64,000 bases of DNA from an uncultured Prevotella sp. (GCA_937895845.1 CALBLK010000023.1:38514-102513); one strand, 5' to 3'. Numbered from the stretch's first letter, positions 8,872-18,004 are shown. The notes: generated by a model not told the origin, from the letters alone. Numbers and translations: made by a program.

Positions 8872-10685
8872 TCGTCCAGTGCTCTGAGCGCCGCTATCAG
8901 CCGGTCGTTGTCCTCCTCGCCGCGCACCGACAGGCGGATGTAGTTCTGTCCCTTGAGGCCGTTCTTGGTGTCGCAGTCCTTGGCCATGATGTTAAAGCGT
9001 TCCAGCAGCAGCCTGGTCAGCTCGCCCGAGGTGTAGTCCCTGGTCACCTGGCAGCAGAAGAAGTTGGCCTGCGTGGGCAGCACGCGCAGGTAGGGGATGG
9101 TGCGCAGCAGCGCCCCGAAGCGGTCGCGCTCGGCGGTGAAGCGGTGGCAGGCCTGGCGGTAGTCGCTCTCGTACTTGCCGAATATCTGCATGTAGAACTC
9201 GGCGAACGAGTTGATGTTCCAGATGCTCACATCCTTCTTGACGTGGCTGATGAGCGCCGTGTCGGCCGAGGCCAGCACGCCCAGCCGCAGTCCGGGCACG
9301 CCATACGACTTGGAGATGCTCTTCACCACGGCCAGCCCCTTGTAGCGTTCCAGCAGGCTGTTGTGCAGCAGGCTGTTGTGCTCGAAGCCGTCGCTGAAGT
9401 CAACGAACGACTCGTCAACCACGAGGCGCACGCCCCTGCGGTGGCTCCACTCGGCCAGCTTCAGCAGTCCCTCCACGGGGATGAAGTTGCCCGAGGGGTT
9501 GTCGGGGTTGATGACCAGCAGCGTGTCCACCGGGTGCCTGTCGTAGAAGCCGATGAGGTCGTCGGCCGTATAGGCCAGCGTGCCGGGCTGTGGCGTGTAG
9601 GCCACAATCTGTTCCGGGCTGAGCCGGTGCGGGTACTCCTCGAATGTGGGGTACACCACGCCTGTGCGCCCCTCGGTCAGCTCCATCATGCTCTTGATCA
9701 GTTCGGCGGCGCCGTTGCCCGCCGCCACATATTCCTGGCGGATGCCGAAGTACTTCCCGGCCAGCAGCGCGTTGACATACATCCCCGAGGGGTACTCTGT
9801 CAGCAGCGTGTCAAAGTTGGCCCGCAGCTCGTCTTTCATCCGCTGCGTGGGGAAGTAGGGGTTCACCAGGTAGCAGTAGTCCAGCATCTTCGGGAAGCGC
9901 CAGTGCCCGCCGTAGCGGTAGTTGAACCGCCTGAGCATCTCGTCGCCCTCGGCGAAGATGGTCTCGGCGATGTCAAGGTCCTGGATGTCGTCAATCTCGT
10001 ACCACTTCTCGTCACCCACGGGCAGCGCCTTCAGCTCGGCGTTGTCCAGCAGGGTGATGACCCTCAGCACCTGCTCGTAGTATTCGTTGTTGCCCAGTGC
10101 GGCGCAGTAGGCGTCGAGAAAGGGCACGTACTTGTGCTGGGAGAACTCGCGCGAGAACTTGTAGATGTTCACCGTCTTGTAATACTGGTCGACATCGGCG
10201 TAGCTGAACGCCTTTTTCGGCACGAAGTTCACGATGTTTCCCTCGCTGTCCATGCGCACCATGGTGCCGTCCATCCATGTCTCATACTTCGCCACCAGCG
10301 CCAGGTTGGGGTAGGGGTTGCCGAGAATCATCGGGAACAGGCGGTCGCTGAAGATGAGGTCGCTCTCGATGAGCAGTGTGTCGTCCTCGGTCATCTGCCG
10401 TTTCACCAGCGACAGCGAGTAGATGTTGTTTGTCTTGTCGTAGACGGGGTTCTCGGCATACTCGATTCTGAGCCGCCCTTCGTAGCGTTTCCCGATGTGC
10501 TCGCGCAGCTCCTTGCCCTTGTAGCCCACGACGATAATCACGCGGCTGAGGTCGAGGGTGGCCAGCTGTCCCAGCAGCCGGTCTATCAGCCGCACGCCGT
10601 TGACGGGCACCATGCACTTGGTGTTGTCGCGTGTCAGTTCGCCCAGTCGGCGGCCCATACCGGCCGCCAGGATGATTGCCTGCAT
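8868..10685 (-). CDS. Nucleotidyltransferase / class I-II aminotransferase fusion
   Basis: 605 residues with two domains. Residues 1 to about 235 are a nucleotidyltransferase of the LicC/phosphocholine-cytidylyltransferase type: LAAGMGRRLGELTRDNTK, later DTLLIESDLIF and the metal Asp in YEIDDIQDLDIAE. Residues from about 245 to 605 are a fold-type I PLP enzyme resembling HisC/CobD: NPDNPSGNF, VVDESFVDFSDG and the PLP-lysine motif SISKSYGVPGLRLG with Lys about 459. This differs from the PntC phosphonate fusion as I recall it, whose transaminase is class V. It could make an amino-alcohol phosphate (transamination or CobD-like decarboxylation) and activate it with CTP for the LicD protein. It lies 67 bases downstream of metG and overlaps the next gene by ATGA. 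Confidence 0.85.
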   Translation of the reverse strand: MQAIILAAGMGRRLGELTRDNTKCMVPVNGVRLIDRLLGQLATLDLSRVIIVVGYKGKELREHIGKRYEGRLRIEYAENPVYDKTNNIYSLSLVKRQMTEDDTLLIESDLIFSDRLFPMILGNPYPNLALVAKYETWMDGTMVRMDSEGNIVNFVPKKAFSYADVDQYYKTVNIYKFSREFSQHKYVPFLDAYCAALGNNEYYEQVLRVITLLDNAELKALPVGDEKWYEIDDIQDLDIAETIFAEGDEMLRRFNYRYGGHWRFPKMLDYCYLVNPYFPTQRMKDELRANFDTLLTEYPSGMYVNALLAGKYFGIRQEYVAAGNGAAELIKSMMELTEGRTGVVYPTFEEYPHRLSPEQIVAYTPQPGTLAYTADDLIGFYDRHPVDTLLVINPDNPSGNFIPVEGLLKLAEWSHRRGVRLVVDESFVDFSDGFEHNSLLHNSLLERYKGLAVVKSISKSYGVPGLRLGVLASADTALISHVKKDVSIWNINSFAEFYMQIFGKYESDYRQACHRFTAERDRFGALLRTIPYLRVLPTQANFFCCQVTRDYTSGELTRLLLERFNIMAKDCDTKNGLKGQNYIRLSVRGEEDNDRLIAALRALDE

Positions 10686-10752
10686 TTCTCTTTCGGATAT
10701 TGGTTGGTGTTCAGGTTGGCTTGTCGCCGGTCTGCCCTGCGGCGCGGTGCTG

Positions 10753-12819
10753 TCACCCCACCTGGCTGCCCGGCTTGACGTCTTTTGTCGTGGTCACCAC
10801 GCTCAGGCTTCCGTCGCTGTCCACGGCCGACAGGATCATGCCCTGGCTCTCGGCGCCCATCATCTTGCGCGGCTTGAAGTTGGCCACAAAGAGGATGCGC
10901 CTGCCCACCAGGGCCGCCGGGTCGCCGTAGAAGGCGGCTATGCCGCTGAGGATGGTGCGGTCGGCGCCCGAGCCGTCGTCCACGGTGAAGCGCAGCAGCT
11001 TCTTCGACTTCTCCACCTTCTGGCAGTCCTTGACCAGGCCCACGCGGATGTCGAGCTTCTCGAAGTCCTCGAACGCCACCGTCTCCTTCACGGGCGCCGG
11101 CTTGTGTGCGGCCGCCTCGTTGGCCTTCTTGGTGGCTTCGAGCTTGTCAAGCTGCTTCTGTATGGTCTTGTCGTCAATCTTGTCGAACAGCAGTTCCGGC
11201 TTGGCCAGCCGGTGGCCGGCCTCCAGCAGGTCGGTGCTGCCCAGCCGGTCCCACTCGAAGTGCTCCGCGTTGAGCAGCCGCAGCAGCCTGGCGCTGCTGA
11301 AGGGCAGGAACGGCTCGAACGCGATGGCGAGGTTGGCCACCAGCTGGAGCGAGATGTACAGCACGGTCTCCACGCGCCCCGGGTCGGTCTTCCACACCTT
11401 CCACGGCTCGTTGTCCGCGATATACTTGTTGCCTATCCGCGCCAGGTTCATCGCCTCCTTCTGCGCGTCGCGGAACTTGAACGTGTCGAGCAGTCGCTCC
11501 ATGTCGCGCTTCACGTCCTTGAACTCGCCGAGCGTCTGCCTGTCGCCCTCGGTCAGCTCGCCGCAGGCGGGCACCACGCCGTCCCAGTATTTCGTGGTGA
11601 GCTGCAGCGCGCGGTTCACGAAGTTGCCGTACACGGCCACCAGCTCGTTGTTGTTGCGGTCCTGGAAGTCCTTCCAGGTAAAGTTGTTGTCCTTGGTCTC
11701 CGGGGCGTTGGCGGTCAGCACGTAGCGCAGCACGTCCTGCTTGCCCGGCATGTCCGCCAGGTACTCGTGCAGCCACACGGCCCAGTTGCGCGAGGTCGAG
11801 ATCTTGTCGTTCTCCAGGTTCAGGAACTCGTTGGCCGGCACGTTGTCGGGCAGGATGTAGCCGCCGTGGGCCTTGAGCATGGTGGGGAACACGATGCAGT
11901 GGAACACGATGTTGTCCTTGCCGATGAAGTGTATGAGGCGTGTCTCGGGGTCCTGCCACCATTTCTGCCATGTGCCCCACTTCCCGGGCTGGGCGTCACA
12001 CAGCTCCTTGGTGTTCGAGATGTAGCCGATGGGCGCGTCGAACCACACGTAGAGCACCTTTCCCTCCGCCCCTTTCACCGGCACGGGGATGCCCCAGTCG
12101 AGGTCGCGCGTCATGGCGCGCGGCTGCAGGTCCATGTCCAGCCAGCTCTTGCACTGCCCGTACACGTTGGGCCGCCACTCCCTGTGGTCTTTCAGTATCC
12201 ACTCCTCGAGCCACTGCTGGTAGTCGTTCAGGGGCAGGTACCAGTTCTTGGTCTCGCGCAGCACCGGCTTCGAGCCGCTGATGGTCGAGCGCGGGTTCAG
12301 CAGCTCGGTGGGCGACAGGTCGCGCCCGCATTTCTCGCACTGGTCGCCGTAGGCGTCGGGGTTGCCGCAGTGCGGGCATGTGCCCATCACGTAGCGGTCG
12401 GCCAGGAACTGCCTGGCCTCCTCGTCATAGAGCTGCATGCTCGTCTTCTCCAGCAGCTTGCCGTCGTCATAGAGCTTTCTGAAGAAGTCTGAGGCGAACT
12501 TGTGGTGCGTGGCGCTTGTCGTGCGGCTGTAGATGTCGAACGAGATGCCGAACTCCTCGAACGACTTCTTGATCATCGTGTGGTAGCGGTCAACGATGTC
12601 CTGCGGTGTCACGCCCTCTTTCTTGGCGCGGATGGTGATGGGCACGCCGTGCTCGTCGCTGCCGCCGATGAACACCACCTCCTGCTTCTTCAGCCTGAGG
12701 TAGCGCACGTAGATGTCGGCCGGCACGTACACGCCGGCAAGGTGGCCTATATGCACGCCGCCGTTGGCATAGGGCAGTGCCGCTGTCACGGTGGTGCGCT
12801 TGAAGTGCTTTTCTTCCAT
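10753..12819 (-). CDS. metG: Methionyl-tRNA synthetase
   Basis: 688 residues, the length of dimeric bacterial MetRS. It charges tRNA-Met with methionine. HIGH is at residues 23-26 ([14 protein letters not shown]); the zinc knuckle CPHC...CEKC lies near 145-165; the KMSKS loop appears as KISTS near residue 340. The C-terminal 100 residues ([16 protein letters not shown]...NFKPRKMMG) are the Trbp111/EMAPII-like tRNA-binding dimerisation domain. A strong promoter precedes it. The fusion and opine-dehydrogenase genes follow on the same strand and may be read through. Confidence 0.98.
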   Translation of the reverse strand: MEEKHFKRTTVTAALPYANGGVHIGHLAGVYVPADIYVRYLRLKKQEVVFIGGSDEHGVPITIRAKKEGVTPQDIVDRYHTMIKKSFEEFGISFDIYSRTTSATHHKFASDFFRKLYDDGKLLEKTSMQLYDEEARQFLADRYVMGTCPHCGNPDAYGDQCEKCGRDLSPTELLNPRSTISGSKPVLRETKNWYLPLNDYQQWLEEWILKDHREWRPNVYGQCKSWLDMDLQPRAMTRDLDWGIPVPVKGAEGKVLYVWFDAPIGYISNTKELCDAQPGKWGTWQKWWQDPETRLIHFIGKDNIVFHCIVFPTMLKAHGGYILPDNVPANEFLNLENDKISTSRNWAVWLHEYLADMPGKQDVLRYVLTANAPETKDNNFTWKDFQDRNNNELVAVYGNFVNRALQLTTKYWDGVVPACGELTEGDRQTLGEFKDVKRDMERLLDTFKFRDAQKEAMNLARIGNKYIADNEPWKVWKTDPGRVETVLYISLQLVANLAIAFEPFLPFSSARLLRLLNAEHFEWDRLGSTDLLEAGHRLAKPELLFDKIDDKTIQKQLDKLEATKKANEAAAHKPAPVKETVAFEDFEKLDIRVGLVKDCQKVEKSKKLLRFTVDDGSGADRTILSGIAAFYGDPAALVGRRILFVANFKPRKMMGAESQGMILSAVDSDGSLSVVTTTKDVKPGSQVG

Positions 12820-12862
12820 GTTCTGTTCGGGGTTATATACCTTATTATATGTAATGTGTTTG

Positions 12863-12893
12863 CAAAGTTACTGCAAAAGCGAGACATTTCAAA
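12863..12893 (-). promoter_or_regulatory. metG promoter
   Basis: On the - strand TTTG (12893-12890), 19 bases, then TAACTTTG (12870-12863): an exact match to the Bacteroidetes -33/-7 consensus. Start codon is 43 bases further on. Confidence 0.75.
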
Positions 12894-13000
12894 ATAAATG
12901 CAAGTCAAAAGCGGGCGTTTCGCCGCCTGCTCCGCCGCCTGCCGTGCGTCGCGCCTGCCGCGGGCGCGGCCTTTTCCTGCGTGCCTTGCGGGCGGGTGGG

Positions 13001-14563
13001 TCAGAATGTGCTTGCCGCGCTTCCCCTCTCCGCCCAGTCGCCGCGGTCCAGCTGCCGGTAGCCTATGGCCTCGGCGATGTGGTCGGACAGCACGGGTCTG
13101 CTGCCCTCCAGGTCGGCGATGGTGCGGGCCACCTTGAGTATGCGGCTGTAGGCGCGTGCCGAGAGCGACAGCCGCTCCATGGCCATGCGCAGCATCTCGA
13201 GCGACTGGCTGTCGGGGCTGGCGTAGCGGTTAATCATGCGCTCCGTCATCTGTGCGTTGCAGTGCACGCCCGGCTGTTCCCTGAAGCGTTCCTCCTGCAC
13301 CTTGCGCGCCGCGATGACGCGCTCGCGGATGGCTGCGCTCGGCTCGCCCGGTCCGGCCTGCGAGATGTCCCTGAAGGGGATGGGCGCGATTTCGCACTGG
13401 ATGTCGATGCGGTCGAGCAGCGGCCCGCTGATTTTGTTCATGTAGCGCTGTATCTGTCCCGGCGTGCACACGCAGTTGTGCGTGGGGTCTCCGTAGTAGC
13501 CGCAGGGGCAGGGGTTCATCGAGGCGACAAACATGAACGAGCAGGGGTATTCGATGGTGTACTTGGCCCGGCTGATGGTAATCTTGCGGTCTTCCAGGGG
13601 CTGGCGCATCACCTCCAGCACCGAGCGGTTGAACTCGGGCAGCTCGTCGCAGAAGAGCACCCCGTTGTGGGCCAGCGAGATCTCCCCCGGCTGCGGGCTG
13701 TTGCCGCCGCCGACGAGCGCCACCGGCGATATGGTGTGGTGGGGTGCGCGGAAGGGCCGCTGCGTGATGAGCGAGGTGTCGCGGCTCAGCTTTCCCGCCA
13801 CGCTGTGAATCTGCGTTGTCTCCAGGCTCTCGGCCAGCGACAGCGGCGGCAGGATGGAGGGCAGGCGCTTGGCCATCATCGACTTGCCGCTGCCCGGCGG
13901 CCCTATCATCATCAGGTTGTGCCCGCCGGCTGCGGCCACCTCGAGCGCGCGCTTCACGTTCTCCTGTCCGCGCACGTCGGCGAAGTCAAGGTCGAAGTGC
14001 GCCTGCTGCCCGTAGAACTCGCGGCGCGTGTCGGTCACCACCGGCTTGTATGCCGTGTCGCCGTTGAACAGGCGCACCACGTCCATCAGCGTCTCCATGC
14101 CGTAGACGTCGATGTTGTTCACCACGGCCGCCTCGCGGATGTTCTGCATGGGCACTACCAGGCCTTTGAACTTCTCCGCCCGGGCCTTGATGGCTATGGG
14201 CAGCGCCCCGCGCACGGGCAGCAGCCTTCCGTCCAGTCCCAGCTCGCCAATCATCATGAACCTGCCAGGCCCGTCGGCGTTCACCTTGCCGTTGGCGGCC
14301 AGCAGGGCGATGGCCAGCGGCAGGTCGTAGCCGCTCCCCTCCTTGCGGATGTCCGCCGGGGCCATGTTCACGGTGATGTCGGCCGCCGGCATCTTGAACC
14401 CGTTGTTGGCCAGTGCGGCCCAGATGCGGTCGCGGCTCTCGCGCACGGCTGTGTCGGCCAGTCCTGTCAGGTGGAACATGATGCCCCTCGTGATGCTCAC
14501 CTCGATGGTCACGGTGGTGGCTTCAAGTCCGGTCACTGCGGCGCAGTATGTCTTCACAAGCAT
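13001..14563 (-). CDS. comM: YifB/ComM-family Mg-chelatase-like AAA+ ATPase
   Basis: 520 residues. The N-terminal 170 residues are the Lon-protease-like S5 domain (TGLADTAVRESRDRI...GELGLDGRLLPVRG). The AAA+ core has the Walker A GPPGSGKSMMAKRLP, the Walker B-type LFCDELPEF and a Cys-rich segment NPCPCGYYG. The C-terminal Mg-chelatase domain (AYSRILKVARTIADLEGS) completes the family. ComM is a hexameric branch-migration helicase that aids integration of transforming DNA. It lies downstream of the TlpA-like gene (54 bases) and could share a transcript with it. Confidence 0.93.
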   Translation of the reverse strand: MLVKTYCAAVTGLEATTVTIEVSITRGIMFHLTGLADTAVRESRDRIWAALANNGFKMPAADITVNMAPADIRKEGSGYDLPLAIALLAANGKVNADGPGRFMMIGELGLDGRLLPVRGALPIAIKARAEKFKGLVVPMQNIREAAVVNNIDVYGMETLMDVVRLFNGDTAYKPVVTDTRREFYGQQAHFDLDFADVRGQENVKRALEVAAAGGHNLMMIGPPGSGKSMMAKRLPSILPPLSLAESLETTQIHSVAGKLSRDTSLITQRPFRAPHHTISPVALVGGGNSPQPGEISLAHNGVLFCDELPEFNRSVLEVMRQPLEDRKITISRAKYTIEYPCSFMFVASMNPCPCGYYGDPTHNCVCTPGQIQRYMNKISGPLLDRIDIQCEIAPIPFRDISQAGPGEPSAAIRERVIAARKVQEERFREQPGVHCNAQMTERMINRYASPDSQSLEMLRMAMERLSLSARAYSRILKVARTIADLEGSRPVLSDHIAEAIGYRQLDRGDWAERGSAASTF

Positions 14564-14616
14564 AGTGTCGGTGGTTTAAGGTTTCTCAGGTCAGTCCGGG
14601 GCTTTCTTCCTTCCCT

Positions 14617-15636
14617 TCATCTTGCAGCCTTTTCCTGCTGCAGCATTTCCCTGATGCGGTCTTCCAGCGCCTGTGGCTGCAGGTCGCGCGCCACGATGCG
14701 CCCCCTGCTGTCGGTCACGATGTTGGCGCTCGCCGTCTGCAGCCCGAGCCTGAGCGCCGTGGGCGATTCCCACATCTTTCCGTCGCAGATGTTGGGCCAT
14801 CTCACCGAGTCCCTTTCCGTGAAGCGCCGGCAGTCCTCGGGCCTGGCGTCCAGGCACACGCTCACCAGGGCCAGCCGGCTGCCGTATTCCCTTTTGAGCC
14901 GGCTCAGCCGCCGCTGTATGTTCTGGCTGCTGTAGTTCCACGAGGCCCATGCGCTCACCACGCCCACCTTGCCCCTGAGCGTGCTGCTGCCCGCTGCCTT
15001 GCCTTCGGTGTCGCGTGCGGTGAATGCCGGCAGGGTGTTGCCTGTGCCCGTGCGGCTCAGCTGTCTGAGCGCCCTGTCCAGCCACCTGGCCGCATAGTTG
15101 CTGCCGCCGGCCTTCGCCACGAGTGCCGTGAGCCGCTGTGCGTGCGCGTAGTCGGGGTGGGGCTGCTTGAGCACATAGCGTTCGATGGCATACATGGCCG
15201 CGGGCGACGCCGGGTGCTCCTTGACCAGGCGGTCAACGGCCTTGAGCGTCTCCGGCGGTGTCAGGTCGTTGGTGGCCAGCCTGAAGGCGGTCATCAGCTC
15301 GTTGTCGTCGGTGCCCGTGATTTCCATCGCCTTGAGGTGCGAGGCGTCGCCCCTCACCTTCACGGTGGCTCCCGGCTCGGCAAACACCGGCTGCACGGAG
15401 AAGTTGGGGAAGATGATGACCAGTGTGGCCGGCTGGCGGATGTCCTTGGTGTAGGCAAAGCGGCCGCCGCTCACCTTGATGGTGTCCGGGCCGGCGTTGT
15501 CAGCGCTGTTGCTGTAGATATAGAACTCACCCTGGTTCAGGTTCCTGAACCGGCCCTCGAGCCGGAACTTTCCGCTCTTCGAGCCGCAGGAAACCAGAAT
15601 CAGGGTGAGCAACAAGTATCCTATGAATTTCTTCAT
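14617..15636 (-). CDS. TlpA-like thioredoxin-fold lipoprotein with DUF4369-type N-terminus
   Basis: 339 residues. A lipoprotein signal peptide ends at LILVSC (Cys about 17). The first 100 residues after it (FRLEGRFRNLNQGEFYIYS...) match the DUF4369 beta-domain commonly fused to thioredoxin folds in Bacteroidales. The C-terminal domain has TLRGKVGVVSAWASWNYSS; where TlpA/ResA have a WCxxC redox pair this protein reads WASWNYSS, so it lacks the redox cysteines. A classical thiol-disulfide exchange role is therefore doubtful. It follows the OmpA/TPR lipoprotein gene by 16 bases on the same strand. Confidence 0.82.
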   Translation of the reverse strand: MKKFIGYLLLTLILVSCGSKSGKFRLEGRFRNLNQGEFYIYSNSADNAGPDTIKVSGGRFAYTKDIRQPATLVIIFPNFSVQPVFAEPGATVKVRGDASHLKAMEITGTDDNELMTAFRLATNDLTPPETLKAVDRLVKEHPASPAAMYAIERYVLKQPHPDYAHAQRLTALVAKAGGSNYAARWLDRALRQLSRTGTGNTLPAFTARDTEGKAAGSSTLRGKVGVVSAWASWNYSSQNIQRRLSRLKREYGSRLALVSVCLDARPEDCRRFTERDSVRWPNICDGKMWESPTALRLGLQTASANIVTDSRGRIVARDLQPQALEDRIREMLQQEKAAR

Positions 15637-15652
15637 GGGTGGCTGGGTGTCG

Positions 15653-17329
15653 TTATTTGGCCACCTTCACCAGCTCCAGGTCGTTGTTGGCATAGCTGGC
15701 CAGCGAGGGGTCTTTGGCCAGTGCGCTGCGCAGTGCGCTGGCGGCCTCGTTGGTGTTGCCCTGGCGGGCGTTGAGCACGGCCTTCAGGTAGTCGGTGGTG
15801 GCGTCTTTCTTCTCCACCTTGTCCAGGGTCTGTGCTGCTGCTGCGTAGTTGCTGTTCAGAATCTGTGCCAGTGCTGCGGCGTTGCTGTTCACGCCGGCGA
15901 AGTCGCGCTCAGCCTGTGCGTAGTTGCCCTGTGCCAGGTGCAGGTTGCCCAGCGCCTCGTTCACGCCCTTGGCGTTGCCGCCCTTGGCGATGAGGGTCTC
16001 GGCTGTCTTCACGTCGCCGTCCTTCAGTGCGATGAGGCCCAGGTTCACGTTAGCCTCGCCGCTCTTGCTGTCCACGGCCAGTGCCTTGCGTGCATACTCC
16101 TGTGCGGCGCTGTAGTTGCCCTTGGCATACTCGATGGCGGCCACGTTGTTGTAGGCGCGTGCGTCGTTGGGGTAAACCTCGATGGCCTTCTTGTAGATGG
16201 CCTCCTGCTCGTTGGCGTCCTTGGTCAGCGTTGCGGCATACAGAATCTCGTCGTCGCTCAGCTTGGTGGCGTCATCCTTGAGCTGTGCCTTGATCTGGTC
16301 GTCGCTGCGGCCAATCACCTCGTAGTTGATGGTGAGGCGTGCGCGGCGCAGTTCGGGCAGGATGCCGTCGGCCAGCTCGCGGAAGGCGGAGCTCATGCTC
16401 TTGATCTGGTGCTCGCGCTCCTCGGGGTCCTTGTACATGGAGAGCACGCGGATAATCACGTCCTTGTCCTGGATGTTCGATGCGCTCACCAGCTCCTGGA
16501 AGCCCTCCCAGTCCTGTGCGGTGTACTTGGCGTCGATGGGCGCGCTCACCTTGGTCTTCTTCAGCTGTGACTTCACGTATTTCTCGGAGGTCTTCTGGCG
16601 CTGGCTGGCCAGCTTGTCGTTCAGCTCGAAGCCGCCGTCAGGCGAGGCGTAGGCCGAAACCTCCACGTTGTTGACCTTCAGCCCCTCCTTGTCCTTGTTG
16701 ATGCGCTGGAGCAGGTTCACGAACTCGGTCACCGAGTTGTTCTTCAGCTCGCTCTTGCGCAGGTTGGCCTGCTGGATGAGGAACTTCACGTTGGCTGTCT
16801 GCTTGGCCTCGGTCACGCGCTGGAACGAGTCGGGCGCGATGCTTGCGGCTGTGCTCTTGGTGGTGTTCTTATAGAGTTCCGAAGTGGCAATCACGCCGTC
16901 GGCCACCTTCACCTCGGGCACCTTGACGGCCTTCTTGCCCACCTTGGCGTCGAAGGTCAGGTAGAGCTCGCTCTTCTGCATGGCGGGCACGTAGGCAAAG
17001 CTGCTCTTCATCGTGTAGTTGCCGCCCACCTTGTAGCTGATGGTCTGGTCGTTGCCGCTCACCTTCTCGCCCTGGAATGTGGCGGAGTTGCCGCGTGCCA
17101 CCTGCCCGTCGGCGTAGCGCAGCTCCGGGGTCACGGTCACCACGGCCTTCTTCTTCATGTATTTCTCGGGGAATGTCCCGTTGATGGTGGCGTCCACCTG
17201 TCCGCCGCGGGCCTCAAGCGGGTTGGGCGTCACTTTGAAGTTGTCTGCCGACAGGCTGCCGAGCTTGCCAGAGCATGACGTCAGCAGCAGCGCTGCGGCT
17301 GCGGCCGAGAGGATAGAATAATTTTTCAT
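15653..17329 (-). CDS. OmpA-like/TPR lipoprotein
   Basis: 558 residues from the ATG at 17329 (another ATG two codons earlier). A lipoprotein signal ends at ALLLTSC. Residues to about 160 are beta-rich. The middle, around 185-275, has an OmpA-like peptidoglycan-binding look (VSAYASPDGGFELNDKLASQ). The C-terminal third carries four to five TPR-type helical repeats (AYNNVAAIEYAKGNYSAAQ; NLGLIALKDGDVKTAE). Related Bacteroidales proteins are abundant outer-membrane-associated lipoproteins, but no function is firmly known. A -7 box lies 40 bases upstream. Confidence 0.8.
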   Translation of the reverse strand: MKNYSILSAAAAALLLTSCSGKLGSLSADNFKVTPNPLEARGGQVDATINGTFPEKYMKKKAVVTVTPELRYADGQVARGNSATFQGEKVSGNDQTISYKVGGNYTMKSSFAYVPAMQKSELYLTFDAKVGKKAVKVPEVKVADGVIATSELYKNTTKSTAASIAPDSFQRVTEAKQTANVKFLIQQANLRKSELKNNSVTEFVNLLQRINKDKEGLKVNNVEVSAYASPDGGFELNDKLASQRQKTSEKYVKSQLKKTKVSAPIDAKYTAQDWEGFQELVSASNIQDKDVIIRVLSMYKDPEEREHQIKSMSSAFRELADGILPELRRARLTINYEVIGRSDDQIKAQLKDDATKLSDDEILYAATLTKDANEQEAIYKKAIEVYPNDARAYNNVAAIEYAKGNYSAAQEYARKALAVDSKSGEANVNLGLIALKDGDVKTAETLIAKGGNAKGVNEALGNLHLAQGNYAQAERDFAGVNSNAAALAQILNSNYAAAAQTLDKVEKKDATTDYLKAVLNARQGNTNEAASALRSALAKDPSLASYANNDLELVKVAK

Positions 17330-17369
17330 TTGCATATAACTATAAATAATTAGGGTTTTTATTTTGGTG

Positions 17370-17377
17370 CAAAGTTA
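17370..17377 (-). promoter_or_regulatory. -7 box (TAACTTTG) for the OmpA/TPR lipoprotein gene
   Basis: TAACTTTG on the - strand, 41 bases before the ATG at 17329. No TTTG at the -33 distance. Confidence 0.5.
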
Positions 17378-17443
17378 ACTAACTCGTGTCGTATCATCTA
17401 TATAAACGGACGAATTTTATATTTATTTAAAAAATTGCAACAG

Positions 17444-17478
17444 CCAAAAGAAAAGGCACCGTCCTTTCGGAGATGCCT
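17444..17478 (-). terminator. Intrinsic terminator of tRNA-Leu
   Basis: On the - strand a stem AGGCA..TCC/GGA..TGCCT closed by a GAAA tetraloop is followed by TTTTCTTTTGG, twelve bases after the mature tRNA end. Confidence 0.7.
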
Positions 17479-17490
17479 CTTCTTGGGGGG

Positions 17491-17576
17491 TGCCGCGAGC
17501 GGGACTCGAACCCGCACGGCCATTTCTGGCCAAGGGATTTTAAGTCCCTCGTGTCTACCAATTCCACCATTGCGGC
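17491..17576 (-). tRNA. tRNA-Leu (anticodon TAA)
   Basis: 86 nt, a class II tRNA with a long variable arm. On the - strand it starts GCCGCAATGGTGGAATTGG, the anticodon loop is CTTAAAA (TAA), the variable arm is TTGGCCAGAAATGGCC, the T arm is GCGGGTTCGAGTCCCGC and the 3' end is TCGCGGCA. The CCA end is not encoded. There is one A-C mismatch in the acceptor stem. Confidence 0.96.
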
Positions 17577-17687
17577 TCCGTTCCTGAGCGGTGGGCTGGG
17601 CGCCGGCCCGCGCCCCGGGCCTTGGCAGGGTTGCGCCCGGCCGGGCCGTTTCCGCGGACTGCCTTGTGAACTGGCACCTTTTGGCTG

Positions 17688-17719
17688 CAAAGGTAAGACT
17701 ATTTGTTGAAAAGGCCAAA
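17688..17719 (-). promoter_or_regulatory. Promoter of tRNA-Leu
   Basis: On the - strand TTTG (17719-17716), 20 bases, TACCTTTG (17695-17688). It lies about 110 bases before the mature tRNA, implying a 5' leader removed by RNase P. Confidence 0.65.
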
Positions 17720-17853
17720 CGTTTTCCGCGCTTTTCTTCCGCCATCTCAGCTTGCATAGCTACACTTTTCGACACATTGTTGCAAGCAATGGGTACACTT
17801 TTCTGCACTTTGCCTATGCAGTGTGCAATGTGAAGCGGCTGGTTCCGGGTGGC

Positions 17854-18004
17854 GGAACGGCCCGTATCGCTGCGCGAAATGGGCCGTCCGGGCTTGCGAT
17901 ATGGGCCGTTTGGCGCGCCCGAACGGCCTGTCTGGCAAGCCGGAACGGACCGTCCCGGAAAAGCCGCGGGCCGTGGCCGCCCGAACGGACGGTTTGGCCT
18001 TGTG
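17854..18004. repeat. Array 1 of imperfect 22-bp dyad repeats (seven units)
   Basis: Units start at 17854, 17876, 17898, 17920, 17942, 17966 and 17983. Units 1-4 and 7 are exactly 22 nt; unit 5 is 24 nt and unit 6 is 17 nt. The shared core is GRAAYGGNCCGTYYGGC, close to the dyad GCGAAACGGNCCGTTTCGC. No spacers separate the units, unlike CRISPR. The array lies in a gene-free stretch between the tRNA-Leu promoter and the first choice-of-anchor gene. A related array is at 50095-50270. Function unknown. Confidence 0.65.

Noticed and set aside
8868..10685. PntC-type phosphonate cytidylyltransferase/AEP transaminase
   Set aside because: As I recall it, the PntC partner is a class V aminotransferase; here the PLP motif SISKSYGVPGLRLG is class I/II, and no PEP mutase is in the window.
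8718..10778. A 686-residue + strand open frame opposite the fusion gene
   Set aside because: Same reason: antisense to a protein with clear catalytic motifs on the - strand.
10558..12492. A 644-residue + strand open frame opposite metG and the fusion gene
   Set aside because: High GC makes long antisense frames common. Its product is low-complexity (His, Arg, Val, Gly) and metG on the other strand is certain.
12791..14935. A 714-residue + strand open frame opposite comM and the TlpA-like gene
   Set aside because: Antisense shadow of a sure gene; composition is typical of a random frame.
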